Shown here in pieces: positions 1 through 7,615 of a stretch of 9,462 nucleotides of DNA. Source of the DNA: Blastocatellia bacterium (lineage in GTDB: Bacteria; Acidobacteriota; Blastocatellia; Chloracidobacteriales; JADJPF01); the NCBI GenBank assembly GCA_023265235.1, contig JAHFUF010000142.1, positions 1 through 9,462 of the forward strand. Reading direction: 5' to 3'. How positions within the stretch are numbered: position 1 is the stretch's first letter; every line of letters starts with the position of its first letter. The notes beneath the pieces were generated by a model. It was not told the DNA's origin, did not search any database, and saw only the letters and a program-made list of their open reading frames with translations. The translations under genes were made by a program, and so were the position numbers.

Positions 1-688
1 TTAAATGTCCATCAAGATAAGACTGGTAAACCATCATAGTTTCAACCTCGATGCAACTTAAAGGATCATCAGGCCCACAACCTGTATCAACCCCTATAGC
101 CGAGCCGCAAACATAAACATCTTGTGGTTTACGTCCATTAGGCGGTAAATAACGGGTTGGCGTATGTCCAAAGAAACATGGCTTACCATTATAGCGGCGG
201 AAAAATACTGGATCTCGCTTCCATCTGAGTGTTTCATCATCACATTCTGAAGGATGTTTACCTGATGCAATTCCAGCATGTACATAATAAGCATTATCAT
301 CTTCAAAATATGGCAAAGTATTACTATAGAATTCTAAATGAGCAATAGGAATTTGTAGGCTTAGAGTAGAGGTTTCTTCAATATATTTACATCCATATTG
401 AGCAATTGTTACAGCCCCACCATTTTCTGGTACCAACCAAAGTAAATCACCATATTCAATCAAGTCCAAGAGCATTTGCTCATGATTGCCCCGCAAGCAA
501 ATAAAATTAGGGCTTTGTTCCTGTAATTCAATAGCATAGTTAACTACCCCTGGTGAGTCTTCTCCTCGGTCAATTAAATCCCCTAGTAAAACAATTCTAT
601 CTTTTAATGGGTCGTAATCTAAACTTTCAATTAAAGCTTTAAATTGACTTAATCTACCGTGGATATCACCGATTACATAGGTTTTCAT
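1..688 (-). CDS. PPP-family metallophosphoesterase (Ser/Thr phosphatase-like), 3' end beyond the window
   Basis: Calcineurin-like metallophosphoesterase of the PPP (PP1/PP2A, ApaH) type, expected to be cytoplasmic and to use two metal ions to hydrolyse phosphoesters. The translation has 229 codons with no stop before the left edge. The three metal-binding blocks are intact: GDIHG (residues 7-11), GDLIDRG (36-42) and RGNHE (66-70). Two downstream histidine motifs follow, VHAG (136-139) and FGHTPT (173-178). Family members are often about 215-245 residues, so probably only a few residues are missing. The ATG is preceded by AGGGAA about 7 bases upstream, and GDIHG lies close to the N terminus as usual, which supports this start. 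It follows a Ser/Thr kinase gene in the same orientation after 170 bases, so phosphoprotein phosphatase activity is plausible. A dinucleoside tetraphosphatase or other phosphoesterase role cannot be excluded from sequence alone. Confidence 0.9.
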   Translation of the reverse strand, partial: MKTYVIGDIHGRLSQFKALIESLDYDPLKDRIVLLGDLIDRGEDSPGVVNYAIELQEQSPNFICLRGNHEQMLLDLIEYGDLLWLVPENGGAVTIAQYGCKYIEETSTLSLQIPIAHLEFYSNTLPYFEDDNAYYVHAGIASGKHPSECDDETLRWKRDPVFFRRYNGKPCFFGHTPTRYLPPNGRKPQDVYVCGSAIGVDTGCGPDDPLSCIEVETMMVYQSYLDGHL

Positions 689-858
689 GCAGAGTTCCCT
701 TGATATAGTTAGACTAATAAATTTTGGATTTATTTGAAAATATATATAAATATAAAAATTTAGATAATCGCAGCCATTTTAACGACTTTTACCAATTATT
801 GCACGAAAAATTATTGCTTAAATAAAACTCTGTGCTTTTTAATATTTATTGTTAAGAG
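689..858 (-). other. AT-rich gap between kinase and phosphatase genes
   Basis: A very AT-rich spacer with runs such as tatatataaatata. It probably holds a promoter for the phosphatase gene on the minus strand, but I cannot assign -35 and -10 boxes with confidence because many AT-rich hexamers would fit. I see no GC-rich hairpin followed by a T-run after the kinase stop, so no clear intrinsic terminator. A 9-base direct repeat, AATTATTGC, occurs at 794-802 and 809-817. Confidence 0.4.
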
Positions 859-3390
859 TTAATCAGGAAATTCCATCTTAAGCTGTTCCCAGCGAACACG
901 TAAACCTTCCATTATCTGATTATATTCGGGATCATTACGCATATTTTCCCAATTACGATCTCTAGAAAACCACGGGTAGTTTTCGTTTCCTAGTTCTACA
1001 GCTTTCTTTAACCATTTTATCGCTTTGTCTTTGGCTTTTTCTAAAGCATAAAACGAAGATAACCAATAGGAAACGTCTTGGTCAGCCGAAGCAGCGTCTA
1101 TAACTTGTGGGATAATTAAGGCTTTTGCTTTTTCATGCTCACCTTCAACTGAGTAACAAGCTGAAAGCAATGGCCTCATACCATACATTGCTGGGTTTTT
1201 ATCTAATACATCGGTTAATATATCAATAGCTTTACCTACTTCGCCTTTATGATAAAACACTTGACCTAAAAACATTCGAGCAAAACCATGCCCTGGTTCA
1301 ATAGCTAAACAGGCTTCTAATTCTCTTTCTGCATCCTCAAACAAATGTTGATAAAGAAAAATCCTTGCCCGGTTATAACTAACCATAACAATATCATTAG
1401 GATTCATTCTAAGCATTTGCCCATACTCGCTCATTGCTTGTTTATAGAGTCCATCTATACGAAAAATATCTGCTGCTGTAGAGTGAACATTTGAATCATT
1501 ACTAGCTGTACGCACAAGCACCCTTATCTGCTCACGAGCACGGGCTTTACGCCCTTTTAAGAGCGACACATAAACCATTCCTAACTGTGGTTCTACTAGT
1601 CTAGAATCTAGTTCTAGAGCACGGTTAAATTCCTCTTCAGCTAGTTCATAATAGCTAGCACCGCCAATACCTTTTAATACGTAATCGACATAACAGTTAC
1701 CTAATCCTGAATGAGCCAAAGCAAAAGCTTCATCTAGGTTAACCGCCTTTTGGAATAGCTCTATTGCAGCATCAATATCTTCTTTATTTAAGGTTTGAGA
1801 AACAAACTTGTAATAACTGCTACGACCCCTTAAGTAAAGTTCATAGGCTTCAGCATTATTTGTACTAGCCTTAAACAGATTACCTTTTTCAGCATCACTA
1901 ATATTAATACATAAACCACGCACTATATGATGAGAAATTTTGTCTTGAATAGTAATAATATCTTCGTAGTCGACATCAATTTTATCGCTCCACAAAATTT
2001 CATTTGTTCCAATATCAACTAGTTGTGGGGTGACACGAAAACGACTGCCTGCTTTTAAGTAAGTACTAATCAATACTGCGTCTACTGCTAATTCTTTTCC
2101 TATTTGTTGAGGATCAACTTCTTGATTTTGATAACGAGCAATATAACTAGATGGGCGTACAACTAAGGATTTTAGTGAAGCAAGTTCTGTTATCACACTA
2201 TCAGCTAGGGAAAAACTATAGAAGTCTGTTTCTACATCACCACTTAGATTCTTAAATGGCATTATTGCTATTGTACGTCTTTTTTCTGCGCGTTCATTGG
2301 TTCTAATTTGTGAAGGAAGGCTAGAATCAAAGATTGGAGGTATTTCATCTATTGTAGAACGATTTGAAGAAGTTGCAGGAGTATTACTTCCCCCTATTCC
2401 AGAAGGTGTTGGCGTAGGTGATTGAGAAGGTAAGGTTGATTCACGGGGACGAAATCTTTTATACAACCACCCCATCATCCCATCGCGCAGCCAAGAGCTT
2501 TTCTTAGATCTTGGTGCTACTAGTGGTGTAGCTTCATAATATTTACCAGGACGTAGTTGTAGTTCTCGTGTAAGTGCTTTTATATCATTATATAAGTCTG
2601 CCATGTTTTGATAACGTTGATTAACATCTTTAGTCATGGCTTTTTCAATTATTTGCTCTAGACGTACAGGTAAAGTAGTAACTATTTGAATTACTGGTAT
2701 AGGGTCATTATGTAACACTGCATGCATTATTTCTACGCTACTTTTACCAGGAAAAGGTAACCTACCTGTTACCATTTCATAAATCACTACACCTAAGGAA
2801 AATACATCTGTACGATAATCAATATTAGCTCCGCGAGCTTGTTCTGGAGACATATAGCCAGCAGTACCAAAAGGGACTCCTTGTTGGGTTAAATCCTGTA
2901 CTGCACGATCGCCAATATCTGTAGTACCTTTTGCTAGGCCAAAGTCTAGAATTTTTGCTTGACCACGATCATTAACCATTATATTTGTTGCTTTAACATC
3001 ACGGTGAATGACTCCTCGTTGATGTGCTACGCCTAAAGCATCAGCCATTTGCATTGCAATAGAGAGAGCAAGATCTAGTTCTAGAGGTGTGCCTCGTACC
3101 ATTTGTTTTAGGCGTTTGCCTTCTAAATACTGCATAACAATAAAATGCAGTCCTTCAAACTCATTAATTTCATAAATGGTACAAATGTTAGGATGATCTA
3201 GAGCGGAAGCTAATTGAGCTTCACGAAGAAATCGCTTGCGGGATTTTTCATCAGCAACTAATTCGGCAGGAAGAATCTTAAGTGCTACTTTACGGCGTAA
3301 TCTAACATCTTCAGCTTCATAAACTTGCCCTTGTCCGCCTTCGCCTAGCTTTCTGCCAATCTTGTAATTTAAGATTTGTTTACCAGTCAT
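859..3390 (-). CDS. Eukaryotic-like Ser/Thr protein kinase with TolB-like domain and TPR repeats
   Basis: An 843-residue signalling protein with three parts. Residues 9 to about 276 form a complete Hanks-type kinase: glycine loop GEGGQG (16-21), ATP-binding K38, E57 of helix C, HRD (129-131) followed by K133 and N136, DFG (149-151), and SPE (181-183) closing the activation segment. All catalytic residues are present. Residues about 280-370 are a Ser/Pro/Thr-rich linker. Residues about 372-505 resemble the TolB amino-terminal-like domain (COG5616 type), with IAIMPFKNLSGD and the later pattern RVTPQLVDIGTNEILWS. The rest, about 525-840, is a chain of roughly seven TPR-like helical pairs. No convincing membrane segment is visible between kinase and TolB-like part, so a cytoplasmic protein is likely. 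No good Shine-Dalgarno precedes the ATG, but the kinase domain begins at once, which supports the start. The architecture is common in Acidobacteriota; substrate unknown. Confidence 0.95.
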   Translation of the reverse strand: MTGKQILNYKIGRKLGEGGQGQVYEAEDVRLRRKVALKILPAELVADEKSRKRFLREAQLASALDHPNICTIYEINEFEGLHFIVMQYLEGKRLKQMVRGTPLELDLALSIAMQMADALGVAHQRGVIHRDVKATNIMVNDRGQAKILDFGLAKGTTDIGDRAVQDLTQQGVPFGTAGYMSPEQARGANIDYRTDVFSLGVVIYEMVTGRLPFPGKSSVEIMHAVLHNDPIPVIQIVTTLPVRLEQIIEKAMTKDVNQRYQNMADLYNDIKALTRELQLRPGKYYEATPLVAPRSKKSSWLRDGMMGWLYKRFRPRESTLPSQSPTPTPSGIGGSNTPATSSNRSTIDEIPPIFDSSLPSQIRTNERAEKRRTIAIMPFKNLSGDVETDFYSFSLADSVITELASLKSLVVRPSSYIARYQNQEVDPQQIGKELAVDAVLISTYLKAGSRFRVTPQLVDIGTNEILWSDKIDVDYEDIITIQDKISHHIVRGLCINISDAEKGNLFKASTNNAEAYELYLRGRSSYYKFVSQTLNKEDIDAAIELFQKAVNLDEAFALAHSGLGNCYVDYVLKGIGGASYYELAEEEFNRALELDSRLVEPQLGMVYVSLLKGRKARAREQIRVLVRTASNDSNVHSTAADIFRIDGLYKQAMSEYGQMLRMNPNDIVMVSYNRARIFLYQHLFEDAERELEACLAIEPGHGFARMFLGQVFYHKGEVGKAIDILTDVLDKNPAMYGMRPLLSACYSVEGEHEKAKALIIPQVIDAASADQDVSYWLSSFYALEKAKDKAIKWLKKAVELGNENYPWFSRDRNWENMRNDPEYNQIMEGLRVRWEQLKMEFPD

Positions 3391-3663
3391 ATGAGAATAA
3401 AAATCTTTTAAGTAATTTTTCTTTATGTAAAGCTACTAGCGGTTAGAGGCCATTGGAAATATAAACTATTCCTAGTAGTACGTCCAAAAACTATTGCGCA
3501 ATTTCTAGCTTTAGATTCTGCTTAAAACTCTAGAATTTAGCCTATTTTCTTCCTAATAGCGAGAAAAATCTAGCCATTCTTTCCTAGAAAAGTTAATTTG
3601 TACCTAACATAAAATATTGGTGCTTTTCTTCAACAGCCCTAAAGGACTATAAAGAACTGAAAA
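3391..3663 (-). other. Intergenic region between trpA and the kinase gene
   Basis: No credible coding sequence. On the minus strand it is the 3' flank of trpA and the 5' flank of the kinase gene. Near the trpA stop there is only a weak potential hairpin, AGTCC-TTTA-GGGCT, with one G-T pair and no following T-run, so termination here is not established. The stretch is rich in CTAG (six copies between about 3430 and 3595), including an imperfect palindrome around ctctagaa near 3528-3535. A kinase promoter is expected but not identified. Confidence 0.4.
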
Positions 3664-4452
3664 CTAATCTGATGCTAGTTCTTGGATCAAGCTGCCAATT
3701 TTTTCTAGTAACTGTGTTTGATCTTTACAAGCTTCAATTTCTGCAACAATCCTACTGCCAACAATTGCTCCATCAGCATAACAACAGACCTCTTTTACTT
3801 GTTCTCTGCTTGAAATACCAAATCCTACAGCAATAGGTAAATTAGAATGCTTTCTAATTCGCAACACTAGCTCTACAACTGTATCTGAAAGTGTTTGTTG
3901 AATTCCAGTAATACCAGTGCGAGATACTGCGTAGATGAAACCTCTAGCTAGCTTTGTTACTTTTGCTATTCTTTCATCACTACTAGTAGGAGCAAGCAGA
4001 AAAATCATATCTAAGTTATATCTGCAAAGTATACTAAGAAAATTTCCTGCTTCTTCTGGAGAAAGGTCTGTCACCAACACCCCATCAATACCAACTTCAG
4101 CAGCTTTTTTGGCTAATTTTTCTAAACCAAACTGTAATAATGGGTTAAAGTAACTAAATAATACTATTGGTACTTGACTAACTTTTCTAACCCGACTAAC
4201 TAGGTCGAGAATATCTATCAACTTGGTTCCTTTTGTCAACGCACGTTCGGTAGCACGTTGAATTACTGGCCCATCTGCCATTGGATCAGAAAATGGCACC
4301 CCTAGTTCAATAATATCTGCACCACATTCAGCCATTTTAAGTATTAGTGCTTCAGTAGCGGCTAAATCAGGGTCTCCAGCAGTAATATAAGGGATTAAAG
4401 CCTTACGCTCTGTTTTATTAAGAGCTTGGAACTTCTTAGCTATTCGGTTCAT
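3664..4452 (-). CDS. trpA: Tryptophan synthase alpha chain
   Basis: Cleaves indole-3-glycerol phosphate to indole and glyceraldehyde 3-phosphate; indole is channelled to TrpB in the alpha2-beta2 complex in the cytoplasm. The 262 residues match the usual length. The TrpA signature around [14 protein letters not shown] is intact and places catalytic Glu49 and Asp60 at the same numbers as in the Salmonella enzyme. The barrel continues with PYITAGDPD near the N terminus (21-28) and the phosphate-binding loops GFGIS and GAIVGSR near the C terminus. The start codon overlaps the trpB stop as ATGA, a 4-base overlap typical of translational coupling. Only a weak G-rich stretch (GGGGGT) lies upstream, consistent with dependence on ribosomes ending trpB. 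It is the last trp gene of this cluster. Confidence 0.98.
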   Translation of the reverse strand: MNRIAKKFQALNKTERKALIPYITAGDPDLAATEALILKMAECGADIIELGVPFSDPMADGPVIQRATERALTKGTKLIDILDLVSRVRKVSQVPIVLFSYFNPLLQFGLEKLAKKAAEVGIDGVLVTDLSPEEAGNFLSILCRYNLDMIFLLAPTSSDERIAKVTKLARGFIYAVSRTGITGIQQTLSDTVVELVLRIRKHSNLPIAVGFGISSREQVKEVCCYADGAIVGSRIVAEIEACKDQTQLLEKIGSLIQELASD

Positions 4453-5705
4453 AACTCTACCCCCAAAACGTCTGCTACTGTATGCACATCCTTATCCCCT
4501 CTACCAGATAGGTTTACAACTACAACCTGATTTTTACTTAACCTAGCTGCTGCTTTTATTGCATAAGCTACAGCATGCGATGATTCTAACGCTGGTAAAA
4601 TTCCTTCTAATTTTGCAAGCAGCTGAAAAGCCTCTAAAGCTTCGTTATCGGATGCAGTCACATAACTAACTCGCTCACTATCGTGTAAATAAGCATGTTC
4701 GGGGCCAATGGCAGGATAATCAAGCCCTGCTGAGATCGAATGAGTAGCAGCAATTTGTCCATCCAAGTCTTGTAGAACGTAGCTAAAAGTGCCTTGTAAT
4801 ACACCTGGGCGACCTCCTCCAGCAAAATGAAACCTAGCAGCATGTTCTCCTAGTTCCTTGCCACGTCCACCAGCTTCTACTCCAACCATTTCTACATTTG
4901 AATCTTTAAGGAATTCAGAAAATAACCCTATAGCATTACTACCGCCACCAACACAAGCAATAAGCAGGTTTGGTAAGCTTCCTTCTAATTCTAAAATTTG
5001 TGCACGGGCTTCTTGACCTATAATTGCTTGGAAATCTCTAACCATTTGAGGATAAGGATGTGGCCCTAAAGCTGAGCCTAACAAATAATACGTAGTATTA
5101 ATATTTGTTACCCAATCTCGTAAAGCTTCATTAATTGCATCTTTTAGTGTACGGCTACCAGCATCAACTCCTACAACCTCTGCTCCTAGTAAGCGCATAC
5201 GAAAAACATTTAAGGATTGTCGTCGCATGTCCTCTGTACCCATATAAACACGGCATTGTGTGTTCATTAAAGCGCAAACAGTCGCAGTTGCTACACCATG
5301 TTGACCGGCACCAGTTTCAGCGATTATGCGTTTTTTACCCATTCGACGGGCAAGCAGGATTTGTCCTAATGCATTATTGATCTTATGTGCTCCTGTGTGG
5401 TTAAGATCCTCACGTTTTAAGTAGATTTTCGCACCACCTATATACTCAGTTAAACGTTGAGCCAAAAAAAGCGGAGTAGGTCGACCAACATAAGCTTTTA
5501 ATAAGTGTTTTAACTCATTGATAAACTCTGGATCTTTTTGTGCTTTTTGATAAGCAGTAGTTAATTCTTCTAGAGGATGCATTAAGATTTCTGGGACATA
5601 ACAACCCCCATAATTACCAAAATGCCCTCCAGAGTCTGGCCAATTAATAGCATCATTATTAAGATCTGTAGTTTTCTCTTCTAATATTTTTTTCAAGTTT
5701 TCCAT
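4449..5705 (-). CDS. trpB: Tryptophan synthase beta chain (TrpB1 type)
   Basis: PLP enzyme that condenses indole with L-serine to give L-tryptophan. The protein has 418 residues. The PLP Schiff-base lysine is K108 in HTGAHKINN, catalytic glutamate is E130 in AETGAGQHG, and the PLP-phosphate loop GGGSNAIG starts at G253. Each is offset by 21 from Salmonella numbering (K87, E109, G232), so the extra length lies in the N-terminal leader before [12 protein letters not shown]. The C terminus carries LSGRGDKD. The adjacent trpA and these motifs indicate the classical TrpB1 partner of TrpA, not the stand-alone TrpB2. AGGAAA lies 9 bases before the ATG and overlaps the trpF stop codon (TAGGAAA), so trpF and trpB are closely linked in one transcript. 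Confidence 0.98.
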   Translation of the reverse strand: MENLKKILEEKTTDLNNDAINWPDSGGHFGNYGGCYVPEILMHPLEELTTAYQKAQKDPEFINELKHLLKAYVGRPTPLFLAQRLTEYIGGAKIYLKREDLNHTGAHKINNALGQILLARRMGKKRIIAETGAGQHGVATATVCALMNTQCRVYMGTEDMRRQSLNVFRMRLLGAEVVGVDAGSRTLKDAINEALRDWVTNINTTYYLLGSALGPHPYPQMVRDFQAIIGQEARAQILELEGSLPNLLIACVGGGSNAIGLFSEFLKDSNVEMVGVEAGGRGKELGEHAARFHFAGGGRPGVLQGTFSYVLQDLDGQIAATHSISAGLDYPAIGPEHAYLHDSERVSYVTASDNEALEAFQLLAKLEGILPALESSHAVAYAIKAAARLSKNQVVVVNLSGRGDKDVHTVADVLGVEL

Positions 5706-5718
5706 CCAATAAACTTTC

Positions 5719-6414
5719 CTATGTGTTTCTATTTAGCGTATCTTCTATTATTGCACGCGAGAATTTCGATGTAGTTGATTTCATCATTTCTTGCCTACCA
5801 CGTTGGACTTCTTGCATAAAGGTTTGGAGTAAAACCCTATCTTTACGACCAGGGGATTCTTCTACACCACTACAAACATCTACAGCATAAGGTTTTACAG
5901 TTCTAATCGCTGCCACAACATTATCTGGTTTAAGTCCACCAGCTAAGATTATTCTTGGAACATAATGTTTAGCAGCAAGTGCTAAACGCCAGTCAAAAAG
6001 TGCCCCTGTTCCACCATAAGTGTCTGCTGCATAAGCATCTAAGAGAATAGCACTAACACGAAAATCTTTTACATGTTCTGGGTTAAAAGTTTCATTTACC
6101 CTTAGAGCTTTAATTATTCTCCAAGCTGTTAGTTGGGCGCAATATTCTTGGCTCTCATTACCATGTAGCTGAATAGTGCTTAATTTAACCATTTCAGCAA
6201 TACTTTTTACCGCCGCTAAATTAAATTCATTAACAAAAACCCCGACAATATTGACAAAAGGAGGAAGTTTATCAACTATTTCTCGTGCATCTGCTGGAGC
6301 AATATACCTTGAGCTTTTGCTATAGAAATTAAAGCCTATTGCATCAGCACCTTGGTCTAAAGCGGCAGTAGCATCATCATAGCTAGTTATGCCACAAATT
6401 TTTACCTTTACCAT
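5719..6414 (-). CDS. trpF: Phosphoribosylanthranilate isomerase
   Basis: Amadori rearrangement of N-(5'-phosphoribosyl)anthranilate to CdRP, the substrate of TrpC. VKICGIT at the N terminus supplies the general base Cys7, and [14 protein letters not shown] supplies the general acid Asp126; both carry the same numbers as in the Thermotoga enzyme. AGGLKPDNV (158-166) and DVCSGVE (179-185) are the expected phosphate-binding and closing segments. At 231 residues it is about 20-25 longer than usual: after the normal end near residue 205 there is a Ser/Thr- and charge-rich tail ([14 protein letters not shown] and onward) that I do not recognise. A strong AAGGAG sits 5 bases before the ATG. The gene is 13 bases from trpB but about 245 bases from trpC upstream. 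Confidence 0.97.
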   Translation of the reverse strand: MVKVKICGITSYDDATAALDQGADAIGFNFYSKSSRYIAPADAREIVDKLPPFVNIVGVFVNEFNLAAVKSIAEMVKLSTIQLHGNESQEYCAQLTAWRIIKALRVNETFNPEHVKDFRVSAILLDAYAADTYGGTGALFDWRLALAAKHYVPRIILAGGLKPDNVVAAIRTVKPYAVDVCSGVEESPGRKDRVLLQTFMQEVQRGRQEMMKSTTSKFSRAIIEDTLNRNT

Positions 6415-6419
6415 AATTG

Positions 6420-6425
6420 CTCCTT
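6420..6425 (-). promoter_or_regulatory. Strong ribosome binding site of trpF
   Basis: AAGGAG on the minus strand, 5 bases before the trpF ATG. It fixes the start and shows that trpF has its own strong initiation signal after the long gap from trpC, so it does not rely on coupling to trpC translation. Confidence 0.85.
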
Positions 6426-6509
6426 AAAACAGGTTAAGCTCAATCTATTTTAGATTAATATTTCTTTTTGAGTGGGGCTTTTTGTCTTTTAACTTCTCTT
6501 TCTAGTTTA

Positions 6510-6531
6510 TTTCATTGGTCTTTCATTGGTT
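6510..6531. repeat. Two-copy 11-base tandem repeat
   Basis: TTTCATTGGTC is followed directly by TTTCATTGGTT on the plus strand; 10 of 11 positions are identical. It lies in the trpC-trpF gap, and its period is the same as that of the unrelated CTACATT array about 80 bases away. Confidence 0.9.
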
Positions 6532-6611
6532 GAAGTTCTAAGTAAAATACTTTGAAAAGAATCTAACAACTATTGCTTATCGTTTTCTGAGAGTTGAGTT
6601 ACTGGACTTTT

Positions 6612-6659
6612 CTACATTCCTTCTACATTTCTTCTACATTTCTCCTACATTCCCTACAT
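6612..6659. repeat. Five-unit CTACAT (ATGTAG) array after trpC
   Basis: CTACAT begins at 6612, 6623, 6634, 6645 and 6654 on the plus strand, so the spacing is 11, 11, 11 and 9 bases. Read on the transcribed minus strand, each unit is ATGTAG followed by a purine-rich spacer such as GAGAA, AAGAA or AAGGA. The array starts directly after the trpC stop, giving TAG-ATG-TAG. Each unit is formally a start codon followed at once by a stop codon, and the 11-base period places stops in all three frames. Confidence 0.9.
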
Positions 6660-7460
6660 CTAGTAAGCCTCTGCTATTCCTAATGCTTTTACACTTAAAA
6701 GTTCCATCAAAGCCATTTTTGGTTGGTTAGCCCGCATTAGTTGTTCCCCAACTAGAAAAGCTTTGTAACCGACTGCTTGTAGCGTTTCTATATCTGCGCT
6801 TGTGTTTATCCCGCTTTCGCTTACCCAAATAGCTTCTTTAGGCATTAGTGAAGCTAGTTGTAGTGAAGTAGTCAAATCAACAGTAAAAGTTTTTAGGTTA
6901 CGATTATTAACACCAATAATTCCTAGCTTGGAGTTTAGCACCTTTTCTAATTCTTGTTCAGTGTGAATTTCAACCAAGGCATCTAATCCTAATTCTTGTC
7001 CTAACTGGGCTAGCTCAACCATTTGCTCATTGTCTAAAAGTGCAGCAATTAACAAAAAAGCGTCTGCTCCTGAGAGAGATGCTTCATAGACTTGATATGG
7101 GTCAATAATAAAATCCTTTCGTAGTAAAGGAAGATCTACGCTTTTACGTATTGCCTTTAAGATTTCTAGCGAACCTTGGAAAAAATCTTCTTCTGTTAAT
7201 ACTGAAATGGCTGCCCCGCCCCCTTCTTGATAGCCTTTAGCAATAGCAATAGGGTCAAAGCCCTTACAAATAAGCCCTTTGGATGGCGATGCTTTTTTAA
7301 TCTCAGCAATTATATTAACTCCAGGCTTTGCTAGTGCAGCGTGAAATCTTCCAGCAGGACGCTTTACGCATTGCTCACGTAATTTTTCTAAAGGCAATAT
7401 TTCTTTAGCTAAAGCTAATCTTTCCTGCTTTTTAGCCACGATTTTTGTCAATATATCCAT
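6660..7460 (-). CDS. trpC: Indole-3-glycerol phosphate synthase
   Basis: Closes the indole ring: converts CdRP to indole-3-glycerol phosphate with loss of CO2 and water, feeding TrpA. The 266 residues are typical of a stand-alone enzyme, not the TrpC-TrpF fusion of enteric bacteria. Catalytic positions are in place: AEIKKASPSKG with E53 and K55, LRKDF with K115, VEIHT with E164, GVNNRNL (183-189), and SESGI (214-218). The final phosphate-binding segment is FLVGEQLM. AGGAG lies 6 bases before the ATG, supporting the start. It is the first gene of the minus-strand trp cluster; the next gene upstream is divergent. No leader peptide with tandem Trp codons and no obvious attenuator is visible before it. 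Confidence 0.98.
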   Translation of the reverse strand: MDILTKIVAKKQERLALAKEILPLEKLREQCVKRPAGRFHAALAKPGVNIIAEIKKASPSKGLICKGFDPIAIAKGYQEGGGAAISVLTEEDFFQGSLEILKAIRKSVDLPLLRKDFIIDPYQVYEASLSGADAFLLIAALLDNEQMVELAQLGQELGLDALVEIHTEQELEKVLNSKLGIIGVNNRNLKTFTVDLTTSLQLASLMPKEAIWVSESGINTSADIETLQAVGYKAFLVGEQLMRANQPKMALMELLSVKALGIAEAY

Positions 7461-7569
7461 AAACCTCTCCTAGTGAAGTTAGGAACTAAAACCAAGCTTA
7501 CGCGATAAAACAAGTAGCAAATAAAACTAACAATTCATCTTATTAATAATTCACTGTAAGCCTGAAACT

Positions 7570-7590
7570 TAATCTGAGATAATCAGGTTA
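7570..7590 (+). promoter_or_regulatory. Inverted repeat upstream of the lipoprotein gene
   Basis: TAATCTGA-GATAA-TCAGGTTA: 8-base arms around a 5-base centre, with one G-T pair when folded as RNA. It ends 25 bases before the ATG. It could be an operator or a 5'-leader hairpin. CCTGA at 7561-7565 could alternatively pair with TCAGG at 7583-7587. No regulator can be named. Confidence 0.4.
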
Positions 7591-7604
7591 CAACCAACCG
7601 CCTT

Positions 7605-7611
7605 AGGGAGG
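7605..7611 (+). promoter_or_regulatory. Ribosome binding site of the lipoprotein gene
   Basis: AGGGAGG with a 4-base spacer to the ATG. This is the best Shine-Dalgarno in the window, and it fixes the start so that the lipoprotein signal peptide begins at residue 1. Confidence 0.85.
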
Positions 7612-7615
7612 CAAC

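Larger units (their letters stand above)
6415..6659 (-). other. Unusually long trpC-trpF intercistronic region
   Basis: About 245 bases with no supported coding sequence, inside a cluster whose other junctions are 13 bases and a 4-base overlap. It holds a five-unit ATGTAG array immediately after the trpC stop, an 11-base tandem duplication, a 7-base direct repeat CTTTTTG (6464-6470 and 6478-6484), and a small inverted repeat AATCTA-TTT-TAGATT (6442-6456) upstream of the trpF ribosome binding site. I see no clear intrinsic terminator. An internal promoter for trpFBA is possible but not identified. Confidence 0.6.
7461..7615. promoter_or_regulatory. Divergent regulatory region between trpC and the lipoprotein gene
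   Basis: A 155-base AT-rich spacer that must supply the start signals for both the trp cluster (minus) and the lipoprotein gene (plus), unless transcription enters from further away. AGGAG for trpC is at 7467-7471 on the minus strand. I cannot assign promoter boxes with confidence; TTGTTA with TTTTAT 17 bases later is a weak minus-strand candidate and GATAAT at 7578-7583 a possible plus-strand -10 box. No Trp-rich leader peptide is seen. Confidence 0.5.

Noticed and set aside
94..306. Minus-strand 70-codon open frame
   Set aside because: It is in another frame of the metallophosphoesterase gene, whose own frame carries all the metal-binding motifs.
794..817. 9-base direct repeat AATTATTGC in the kinase-phosphatase gap
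   Set aside because: Two short copies in a highly AT-rich spacer are compatible with chance.
3628..3650. Weak hairpin after trpA as a transcription terminator
   Set aside because: Five pairs including one G-T pair and no following T-run, so it does not meet the usual standard for an intrinsic terminator.
6442..6456. Inverted repeat AATCTA-TTT-TAGATT near trpF
   Set aside because: Arms of only six mostly A/T bases; not convincing as an operator or terminator without conservation data.
7461..7615. trp leader peptide, attenuator or T-box before trpC
   Set aside because: No short frame with tandem Trp codons, no terminator/antiterminator pair and no T-box core motif could be found on the minus strand of this short region.
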